The notes below the pieces were generated by a model. That model worked only from the letters and a program-made list of their open reading frames with translations. It ran no database searches and was not told the origin of the DNA. Both the position numbers and the translations under genes were made by a program. From an uncultured Lachnospiraceae bacterium (GTDB lineage Bacteria > Bacillota > Clostridia > Lachnospirales > Lachnospiraceae), in the NCBI GenBank assembly GCA_937901625.1, contig CALDIE010000304.1:1-15832 (forward strand): a stretch of 15,832 nucleotides of DNA. The letters run 5' to 3'. Of the stretch, positions 7,661 through 13,545 are shown one piece after another; within the stretch, counting starts at the first letter, position 1, and each line of letters starts with the position of its first letter.

Positions 7661-8875
7661 TTATGCCAAAGTAGAGACGATTGCGTCTGCCAGTGCGTTT
7701 AAGGAAGCACGATCGTCCCGGGATGCATTCGTCTGCGGCGTGGAAAGCAAGGATACGGTCTCACCGATAAATGTGATCTCTTTCATACTCTCCAAGACAG
7801 CGCGCATCGGTTTTGCTGCCATCGGAGCCCAGGTGCCGTTTTCGATCAGAGCGACATTTCGCTTGCTGAGGTTTTTACTCTTTAATTCATTTAAAACGAT
7901 CTCCATCGGCGCAAAGAGCCTCGCATCCTGTGTGGGAGAGGCAAATACCAGTGTACTGGCGCGGAACGCCTCCGCAACGATCGTTGAGTAGTGGGTGGAG
8001 GAGACATCATAGACGCGGATGTTCTTAACCCCTTTTTCGGCGAGAAGAGAAGCCAGGATATCAGCAGCGTTCTGTGTTCCTCCGTAAATGGAACCGTAGG
8101 CGATCAGAACCGTCTCATCCTCGGGAGTGTAACCGGACCAGTGAGTATACTTATCCAGATAGTAGGAGAGGTCGTCATCCAGTACCGGTCCGTGAAGAGG
8201 GCAGATCATGGCGATATCCAAAGCCGCTGCCTTCTTTAATACAGCACTGACATTTGCTCCGAACTTTCCGACGATATTGCAATAGTAGCGTCTTGCTTCG
8301 CTTAACTCCGTTTTCCATACATCGGTCTGTGACGCAAAGAGATTACCTGAAAGGGCGCCGAACTTTCCAAAGGCATCTGCGGAGAACAAGATCTTATATT
8401 CCGGTTCATACGACATCATGACTTCCGGCCAGTGTACCATCGGCGCGCCGATAAAGGTGAGGGTATGACGTCCGAGGCTTAAGGTATCCCCTTCCTTTAC
8501 GGCCTGAAAATGGTCGCTGACATCTCTGCCGTAGAACTGCGAGATCATCTTTTTAACCTGGATGTTTCCGACGATCGTTACATCGGGATAGAGGTCAAGA
8601 ACGATACCGAGGGTGGAGCAGTGATCCGGCTCCATGTGGCTTACGACTACATAGTCGAGATTGCGGCCGTCCAGGGTATGCAGCAGGTTTTCGCGAAACT
8701 GTTCTGCGATCGCCCAATCCACAGTATCCATCAGTGCGGTTTTCTCATCAAGAAATACATAGGAGTTGTAGGAAATTCCATTGGATACGGGATAGGCGTT
8801 TTCAAATAAAGCGATGCGGCGATCACTCGCACCAACATAGATCAGATCTTCTTTAACACGAACTGTATTATACAT
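7661..8875 (-). CDS. fprA: class A flavodiiron protein (FprA-type O2/NO reductase)
   Basis: Flavodiiron proteins reduce O2 to water and/or NO to N2O in the cytoplasm of anaerobes, taking electrons through FMN from rubredoxin or a similar donor. The 404 residues comprise an N-terminal metallo-beta-lactamase-like di-iron domain and a C-terminal flavodoxin-like domain from about residue 255. All six iron ligands of the family are in place: His80, Glu82 and Asp84 in HMEPDH, His148 in MVHWP, Asp167 in SADAFG, and His228 in PLHGP. The FMN loop YGSIYGGTQNA is at 260-270 and the conserved LIENGTWAP segment lies further on. There is no fused rubredoxin or reductase domain, so this is class A. AGGAGG lies just before the ATG. 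A TTGAGA-N17-TATAAT promoter lies upstream, and the ABC exporter genes follow on the same strand. Whether O2 or NO is preferred cannot be read from sequence. Confidence 0.95.
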   Translation of the reverse strand: MYNTVRVKEDLIYVGASDRRIALFENAYPVSNGISYNSYVFLDEKTALMDTVDWAIAEQFRENLLHTLDGRNLDYVVVSHMEPDHCSTLGIVLDLYPDVTIVGNIQVKKMISQFYGRDVSDHFQAVKEGDTLSLGRHTLTFIGAPMVHWPEVMMSYEPEYKILFSADAFGKFGALSGNLFASQTDVWKTELSEARRYYCNIVGKFGANVSAVLKKAAALDIAMICPLHGPVLDDDLSYYLDKYTHWSGYTPEDETVLIAYGSIYGGTQNAADILASLLAEKGVKNIRVYDVSSTHYSTIVAEAFRASTLVFASPTQDARLFAPMEIVLNELKSKNLSKRNVALIENGTWAPMAAKPMRAVLESMKEITFIGETVSLLSTPQTNASRDDRASLNALADAIVSTLA

Positions 8876-8955
8876 TTTCGACCTCCTTGTTATTTAAAAT
8901 CTATGGTGTTTCCTTAACATGTCGTATGTGTTGGCAAAACGATGTTCACCGTGCT

Positions 8956-8984
8956 ATTATATCATAGCTGACATATCATCTCAA
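8956..8984 (-). promoter_or_regulatory. sigma-A promoter of the flavodiiron/ABC operon
   Basis: On the minus strand, TTGAGA (plus-strand 8979-8984) and TATAAT (8956-8961) are separated by exactly 17 bases. The expected start of transcription is near 8949, giving a leader of about 74 bases. A copy of a 9-bp direct repeat overlaps or touches the far side of the -35 box. Confidence 0.75.
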
Positions 8985-9025
8985 AGGGTGATTGGACTCA
9001 TAATACTGCGCATTGCAGGGTGATT
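8985..9025. promoter_or_regulatory. 9-bp direct repeat, possible activator site
   Basis: AGGGTGATT occurs at 8985-8993 and again at 9017-9025. The spacing puts both copies on the same face of the helix, and the first copy abuts the -35 box of the flavodiiron operon promoter. This is the position expected for an activator, but a nine-base repeat can arise by chance. Confidence 0.35.
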
Positions 9026-9148
9026 CACATATTCGGGTACTTGACGCCTTTTGTGGAATACGCTATTTTTCCATTGAGGCCGATGATTGTTTTAGGCTCG
9101 GGATACTTTTTCCCTGTGCTCTGAAATAATTTCTCGGTCTTTTTGTTG

Positions 9149-9177
9149 TTTACAGCTAAGATATTTTCTTTTATAAT
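9149..9177 (+). promoter_or_regulatory. sigma-A promoter of the cdd operon
   Basis: TTTACA (9149-9154) and a perfect TATAAT (9172-9177) are separated by 17 bases. The predicted transcript start near 9184 leaves a leader of about 65 bases before cdd. This also rules out the upstream in-frame TTG at 9178, which lies inside or beside the -10 box. Confidence 0.8.
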
Positions 9178-9230
9178 TTGGTCTTCTCAGGAAGCATCGC
9201 TAAAGGAAAATCAGATCAGGTACTGGCAGG

Positions 9231-9237
9231 AAAGGAG
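9231..9237 (+). promoter_or_regulatory. ribosome binding site that fixes the cdd start
   Basis: AAAGGAG at 9231-9237 is 12 bases before ATG 9250. A second purine-rich AAGGAG at 9243-9248 is too close to that ATG to be used for it. No other in-frame start has a better site. Confidence 0.55.
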
Positions 9238-9249
9238 TGCGGAAGGAGC

Positions 9250-9675
9250 ATGGATCCTAAAAAAAAGTCAGAGCGGGAATTGATGGAAGCGGCCCTTTTT
9301 GCAAGGCAAAAGGCGTATGCGCCATATTCGGGTTATCTTGTCGGCGCGGCGCTTTTGGATACGGAAGGAAACATCCATACCGGCTGCAATGTGGAAAATT
9401 CCTCCTACGGAGCGACAAATTGCGCGGAGCGTTCGGCTGTATTCCGGGCGGTGGGTGAAGGGAAGAGAATATTTACCATGATCGCGATCGCCGGCGGTAC
9501 GAAAGAGCGTAGGGGGATGGCTTTTCCCTGTGGAGTTTGCCGTCAGGTTTTAAGGGAATTTTGCGATCCAAAGGAGTTTACGGTTCTGGTTGGAACATCG
9601 GCGGATGACTACCGGTGCTTTACTTTGGAAGAACTTATACCCTATAGCTTCGGACCGGATTTTATGGATGGGTGA
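9250..9675 (+). CDS. cdd: cytidine deaminase
   Basis: Cdd deaminates cytidine and deoxycytidine to uridine and deoxyuridine in the cytoplasm for pyrimidine salvage. From ATG 9250 the protein has 141 residues, the usual size of the homotetrameric type. Substrate contacts are expected in CNVENSS (46-52). The zinc site is complete: Cys58 and the catalytic Glu60 in CAER, with Cys94 and Cys97 in PCGVC. The Cys-Cys-Cys zinc set is the tetrameric form, as in Bacillus. The open frame runs 24 codons further upstream to a TTG, but that stretch includes the promoter and leader, so I reject it. cdd starts an operon with a MutS-like gene and rnhA. Confidence 0.96.
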   Translation: MDPKKKSERELMEAALFARQKAYAPYSGYLVGAALLDTEGNIHTGCNVENSSYGATNCAERSAVFRAVGEGKRIFTMIAIAGGTKERRGMAFPCGVCRQVLREFCDPKEFTVLVGTSADDYRCFTLEELIPYSFGPDFMDG

Positions 9676-9705
9676 TACTGTTTTTTAGAGTGGGAGTTTA
9701 CTTCT

Positions 9706-11379
9706 ATGGATGAAATTATTGTAATCGGGGCTCTTTTGCTCTTAACCGTCATCTTTGTCATCATGGGCATTGCGGAGAAACACCGATACGAGAAAGTGAT
9801 AAAGGAAAGGATCAGCGCGGAATACGGAAAGAAACCGGATGCTGAGACAGCGGAGCGTCTGCATCTTGCAGAGGCCTACTACCGGGAGTATCCGGGCAAA
9901 TGGGATATCGACGATATCACCTGGTCGGACCTTGATATGGACAGGCTTTTTACCGTAATGAACCGGACATATTCCTCTGCCGGCGAGGAGATGCTCTATG
10001 ACATGCTGCGAAAGCCGGTATTTGATGAGGATGAGTTAAAGCGAAGAGAAGAGAGTATCGTATACTTCTCTGAACATAAACAAGAGCGGGAACAGTTGCA
10101 ATACCTCTTTGCTTCCGTCGGGAAGAACCGGTATTATTCGCTCTATGACTACCTTCGTTTCGCGGGGGAGTTGGAAGGCGGAGATAAATTAAAATATCAT
10201 ATCGCCGCGCCGATCCTTTTGCTGCTTGCAGTTGCGATGATCTTTGTTTCCACGGGAACGGGAATTTTACTTACGATCGCGGTGGTTGTCGCAAATATGG
10301 TCTCCTACTATCGGGTAAAGGGGCGGATCCTGCCGTATTATACCAACCTTCGCTACATCCTGCATGTTATAGCGGCGGGAGAACAGATAGGAAACTTACA
10401 ACTTCCTGTCTGTGAGATCGAGCAGGATAGGATCCGGCAATCCGTATCGGGGATGGGGAAGTTTCGTTCCGGCGCGGGGATCATCCTGGCCGGGGAGCAA
10501 AACAGCGGCAATCCCATGGAGATCTTAAGGGATTATCTGTACATGCTGTTGCATATCGATATCATCTTCTTTTACCGCACCTACAAAGAGATGAACGATA
10601 AGCATGATGAGATCGTGGAGATTGAGCGGAATTTAGGGATGATCGAGGCGATGATAGCGGTGGCGTCGTATCGAAAGAGTACCGGAATGTGGTGCCTGCC
10701 TGTGTTTGACAATACGCAGTCCGCTGTGGAGATAGCTCATCCGTTAGTGGAGGATGCGGTTACGAATTCGTATTCGTTTTCAAAACCGGTTCTTTTAACC
10801 GGCTCCAATGCCTCCGGAAAGTCGACTTTTTTAAAGACGGTTGCCCTTGCGATGATCATGTCCCAGACGATCCATACGGTGTGTGCCGGGGAGTATCACA
10901 CCTCCTTTTACAGGATCTATTCGTCCATGGCCTTACGAGACGACCTTGCGGGGAAGGAAAGTTATTTCATGGCTGAGATCCGCGCCATGAGCCGGATATT
11001 GGAGGCGGGAGAAGAAGACGGTCCTGTGGTGGCCTGCTTTGTGGATGAAGTCTTAAGAGGAACCAATACGGTCGAGAGGATTGCAGCCTCCACCCGGATC
11101 CTTGAATTCATGGCAGAGAAAGGGTATTTCTGCCTGGCAGCCACGCATGATATCGAGTTGACGGGGCTGTTGGAGGAAGAATACGATAATTATCATTTTG
11201 AAGAGGAGATCAAGGACAACGATGTTCTTTTCAATTACCGGCTTCAAAAGGGAAAAGCCACGTCGAGAAACGCCATTCGTCTGCTTCGCCTGATGGGATA
11301 TGATGAGGAGATCGTAAAGAAAGCAGAGACCATGGCCGGGAAGTTTGTCAAAGAGAACCGGTGGAGTAAGGAGAATTAA
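9706..11379 (+). CDS. membrane-anchored MutS-like ATPase
   Basis: This 557-residue protein has the MutS C-terminal ATPase but not the mismatch-binding domain I. It has an N-terminal span (about 4-22), a segment resembling the MutS core or lever (about 78-150), two adjacent spans (about 166-182 and 184-201), more helices and then the ATPase. ATPase motifs are Walker A TGSNASGKST at 365-374, the FMAEI signature segment at 421-425, Walker B FVDE ending at Asp447-Glu448 within DEVLRGTN (MutS itself has DEVGRGTST), and His481 in ATHD. Known MutS-family ATPases bind branched or mismatched DNA as dimers. Here the membrane spans and missing recognition domain argue against ordinary mismatch repair, and its role is unknown. 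The next gene, rnhA, starts directly after its stop (TAAATG). Confidence 0.88.
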   Translation: MDEIIVIGALLLLTVIFVIMGIAEKHRYEKVIKERISAEYGKKPDAETAERLHLAEAYYREYPGKWDIDDITWSDLDMDRLFTVMNRTYSSAGEEMLYDMLRKPVFDEDELKRREESIVYFSEHKQEREQLQYLFASVGKNRYYSLYDYLRFAGELEGGDKLKYHIAAPILLLLAVAMIFVSTGTGILLTIAVVVANMVSYYRVKGRILPYYTNLRYILHVIAAGEQIGNLQLPVCEIEQDRIRQSVSGMGKFRSGAGIILAGEQNSGNPMEILRDYLYMLLHIDIIFFYRTYKEMNDKHDEIVEIERNLGMIEAMIAVASYRKSTGMWCLPVFDNTQSAVEIAHPLVEDAVTNSYSFSKPVLLTGSNASGKSTFLKTVALAMIMSQTIHTVCAGEYHTSFYRIYSSMALRDDLAGKESYFMAEIRAMSRILEAGEEDGPVVACFVDEVLRGTNTVERIAASTRILEFMAEKGYFCLAATHDIELTGLLEEEYDNYHFEEEIKDNDVLFNYRLQKGKATSRNAIRLLRLMGYDEEIVKKAETMAGKFVKENRWSKEN

Positions 11380-11853
11380 ATGTCAAAAGTGATCATATAC
11401 AGCGACGGGGCATCCAGGGGGAATCCGGGACCCGGAGGATACGGAACGGTACTGTTGTTTACCGACAGTAACGGAGTGGAGCACCGCAAGGAGTTTAGCG
11501 CGGGATATAAGAATACGACAAACAACCGTATGGAACTGATGGGAGCCATCACCGGACTGGAGGCTTTGACAAGACCTTGCGAGGTGGAGCTTCATTCGGA
11601 TTCAAAATACATCGTGGATGCCTTTAATCAGCACTGGATCGACGGATGGATCAAAAAGGGCTGGAAGCGCGGTAAAAACGAGGAGGTCAAGAACGTCGAT
11701 CTCTGGAAGAGGCTGTTAAAAGCTGCCGCTCCCCACAAGGTGACCTATGTCTGGGTAAAAGGTCATGCCGGAGAGGAGTTAAACGAGCACTGCGATACGC
11801 TGGCAACGGAGGCTGCGGATCATCATGCTGTGCTTGACGATATCGAAGGATAG
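11380..11853 (+). CDS. rnhA: ribonuclease HI
   Basis: RNase HI cuts the RNA strand of RNA-DNA hybrids such as R-loops and primers. The 157 residues are the normal size. The four acidic catalytic residues are Asp9 (YSDGASRGNPG), Glu52 (NNRMEL), Asp74 (HSDSKY) and Asp139 (HCDT). The catalytic-loop His129 is in VKGHAG. The basic-protrusion helix WIKKGWKRGK (90-99) is kept, so this is the Escherichia coli-like type that binds hybrids without a separate domain. The ATG follows the stop of the MutS-like gene with no gap, so it is very likely translationally coupled to it. Confidence 0.97.
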   Translation: MSKVIIYSDGASRGNPGPGGYGTVLLFTDSNGVEHRKEFSAGYKNTTNNRMELMGAITGLEALTRPCEVELHSDSKYIVDAFNQHWIDGWIKKGWKRGKNEEVKNVDLWKRLLKAAAPHKVTYVWVKGHAGEELNEHCDTLATEAADHHAVLDDIEG

Positions 11854-11932
11854 GTGATATGATGAGAAGCGGCAGTAGTGCGCGTGAGCCCGGGGCATGT
11901 GCTGCAAGAGAAGTTTGGAGGTCAGGTTTGTA

Positions 11933-12124
11933 ATGACAAAATTTAGTTTGTTTCTGGGTAGTTTTCTTTCTTACCTGTTGGTATTCTTGATATTTGTGGG
12001 CGTGATCTGCATTGCTGTATGTATCGGGATCTCACTCAGAAAAAAGAAGGATGCCGGGCTTGCTCTTAAAGAAGCGGCATCGGGTGATGAGACGGCTCTT
12101 ACGGATAACAGTGAGCAGGTATAA
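11933..12124 (+). CDS. 63-residue single-span membrane protein, function unknown
   Basis: From ATG 11933 this small protein has a short N-terminus, one strong hydrophobic span (about residues 8-34), the basic stop-transfer sequence RKKKD, and an acidic and Ser/Thr-containing tail ending in NSEQV. The positive charges place the C-terminus in the cytoplasm. TTGGAGG at 11915-11921, 11 bases before this ATG, supports it. A frame extension 12 codons upstream has no ribosome site of its own. The gene is last in the cdd operon and is followed by the terminator at 12182. I recall similar short single-span proteins in Lachnospiraceae but know no function for them. Confidence 0.7.
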   Translation: MTKFSLFLGSFLSYLLVFLIFVGVICIAVCIGISLRKKKDAGLALKEAASGDETALTDNSEQV

Positions 12125-12181
12125 TGTCGGTCCCGTTACATCGGATGGTCAGAGAAGATTAGGCAGATAAGGTATGGATAG

Positions 12182-12214
12182 AAGGCGTCTCTTTTTTTGG
12201 AGACGCTTTTGTTT
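12182..12214 (+). terminator. strong intrinsic terminator of the cdd operon
   Basis: GCGTCTC (12185-12191) pairs perfectly with GAGACGC (12200-12206), extended by weak A-T and G-T pairs at the base, around an 8-base T-rich loop. A T run (12207-12214, one G) follows. This closes transcription from cdd to the small membrane protein and separates it from the WYL regulator. Confidence 0.85.
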
Positions 12215-12284
12215 ATTCCGGACATTGGCGTTACAGCCCGCCGGGAAGGGGAAGATTTTCTTTCGTTGTGTCGGGGAAGATGCA

Positions 12285-12312
12285 TTGAGGAAGTACGAAA
12301 GGTTGATATATA
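12285..12312 (+). promoter_or_regulatory. candidate promoter of the WYL regulator gene
   Basis: TTGAGG at 12285-12290 is 16 bases before TATATA at 12307-12312 (TATAAG at 12309-12314 is the alternative, with 18). It lies after the terminator and 45 bases before the start codon, so it is well placed. Confidence 0.45.
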
Positions 12313-12340
12313 AGGCTTGCGTCCTGACAGATCGGGATGC

Positions 12341-12349
12341 GGAGAGGAG
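12341..12349 (+). promoter_or_regulatory. ribosome binding site that fixes the WYL regulator start
   Basis: GGAGAGGAG at 12341-12349 is 7 bases before ATG 12357. The frame is open from 12174, but that extension reads through the terminator hairpin, so the longer protein is not credible. Confidence 0.75.
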
Positions 12350-12356
12350 TGCCATT

Positions 12357-13346
12357 ATGGCAAAATCGGAAAATCAGAAACAGAAGATATTGTATGTGCT
12401 GAAAATCCTGTTTGAGGAGAGTGATGTGGATCACCCCTTATCTTCCACGAAACTGATCGAACGTCTGGAAAGTTATGGAATCTCCGTTGAGAGAAAGTCG
12501 CTCTACAGTGATATACGCGAGTTAAAAGAATTCGGTTTCGACATCGAATTAAATGACTCAAAACGTGGGGGAGGATATTATCTTGCGGCTACGGAATTTG
12601 AGTTGGCGGAAGTTAAGATCCTGATCGACATGGTTCAGTCCAGCCGCTTCTTAAGTATCAACCAATCCAGAGACCTGATCGCAAAGCTCGAAGGGCTGGT
12701 CGGAAAATACGGCCGTAAAGAACTTCACAGGGATGTTTATATCATCGACCGTGTTAAGTCGGATAATAAGAAAGTGTTTTACTACGTGGATGAGATCAGC
12801 AGCGCCATAACGGAAAACAAAAGCATTACCTTCCGTTATCTGCGTTATACTCTCGAAGGCAAGAAGGAATTCCGTCACGAAGGACGGGAGTATATGGTAA
12901 GCCCTTATTTCCTTACATGGAATAATGAGAATTATTATCTGATCGGCTATGATGAGACAAGAGAGGATGTCAGACATTACAGGATCGACCGCATGGACGG
13001 TCTTTCCATCCGCGAGGAGAACCGCAAAGGAGCTTCTCATTTTGAAAAGTTTAATATTGCCGAGTATACCAACATGTCCTTCGGAATGTTCGGTGGAGAG
13101 AAGTGCCGCGTAAAGATCGAGATGCCCTTATATCTGTTGGATACTGCCATCGACCGTTTCGGAAGAGAAGCGTCCTACAGAAAAGCCGGGGATGAGAGTT
13201 TCACGGTATCAGCCAACGTGGTGCCGAGCAACCAGTTCTTCGGCTGGATCACAGGTCTGGGATCCGGGGTAAAGATTGCTTCTCCGTCATCATTGGTGGA
13301 ACAGTACAGGGCATATCTGGATAAGCTTCGCGGGCAGTATGATTAA
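12357..13346 (+). CDS. WYL-domain transcriptional regulator
   Basis: From ATG 12357 the protein has 329 residues with the standard three-part layout. A DeoR-like winged helix-turn-helix is at about 9-75, with the recognition region near SVERKSLYSDIRELKEFG. A WYL sensor domain follows at about 148-218 (key segments PYFLTW, NYYLIGYD and YRIDRM), then a WCX dimerisation domain from about 249 to 326. WYL proteins act as repressors or activators that sense nucleic-acid or nucleotide ligands, and control DNA damage, phage defence or metabolism genes. The target here is unknown. The gene sits alone between a terminator and the repeat-protein unit, so it may regulate either itself or that unit. Confidence 0.92.
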   Translation: MAKSENQKQKILYVLKILFEESDVDHPLSSTKLIERLESYGISVERKSLYSDIRELKEFGFDIELNDSKRGGGYYLAATEFELAEVKILIDMVQSSRFLSINQSRDLIAKLEGLVGKYGRKELHRDVYIIDRVKSDNKKVFYYVDEISSAITENKSITFRYLRYTLEGKKEFRHEGREYMVSPYFLTWNNENYYLIGYDETREDVRHYRIDRMDGLSIREENRKGASHFEKFNIAEYTNMSFGMFGGEKCRVKIEMPLYLLDTAIDRFGREASYRKAGDESFTVSANVVPSNQFFGWITGLGSGVKIASPSSLVEQYRAYLDKLRGQYD

Positions 13347-13445
13347 AATCGAGGGTGTGGAGGTATTTACGGTGACGGTCTTCCCGGAAGGTTTTGGAAG
13401 CAAGCCCGAATGCCTTTTTTTCAATGTCCGGCAATGGGATTTGTA

Positions 13446-13474
13446 TTGCATTATCATCGAAATAAACCTATAAT
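13446..13474 (+). promoter_or_regulatory. candidate promoter of the repeat-protein unit
   Basis: A perfect -10 box TATAAT (13469-13474) is 17 bases after TTGCAT (13446-13451), a poor -35 match. The start of transcription would be near 13481, about 65 bases before the ATG. The poor -35 box suggests a need for an activator. Confidence 0.5.
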
Positions 13475-13545
13475 TTATGTGGTATAAGAGGGATTTTTGG
13501 CTTTTACGTCCGAATGGGCGGATGAACGGATAAGGCAGGTAGTCT

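Larger units (their letters stand above)
8876..9249. other. divergent control region between the flavodiiron gene and cdd
   Basis: These 374 bases have no convincing gene. They hold the leader and promoter of the minus-strand operon, the promoter and leader of cdd, and a 9-bp direct repeat AGGGTGATT at 8985-8993 and 9017-9025 (32 bases apart, about three helical turns) just upstream of the minus-strand -35 box. A weaker plus-strand promoter candidate (TTGACG-N17-TATTTT, 9041-9069) is also present. I see no riboswitch fold or RNA gene. Confidence 0.6.

Noticed and set aside
8926..8942. Possible operator with AACA/TGTT ends in the flavodiiron leader
   Set aside because: Only four outer bases per side pair, too little to support a site.
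9041..9069. Second promoter for cdd (TTGACG-N17-TATTTT)
   Set aside because: The -10 box is poor and a much better promoter lies about 110 bases downstream. Noted only as a candidate.
9178..9249. N-terminal extension of cytidine deaminase from TTG
   Set aside because: The TTG overlaps the -10 region, and the extra residues are not part of the family.
12174..12356. N-terminal extension of the WYL regulator
   Set aside because: It would translate through a strong terminator hairpin. The family layout and a good ribosome site point to ATG 12357.
13339..13473. 44-codon open frame overlapping the end of the WYL gene
   Set aside because: It has no clear ribosome site, and its last codons and stop coincide with the -10 box of the following promoter. 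Composition is not convincing.
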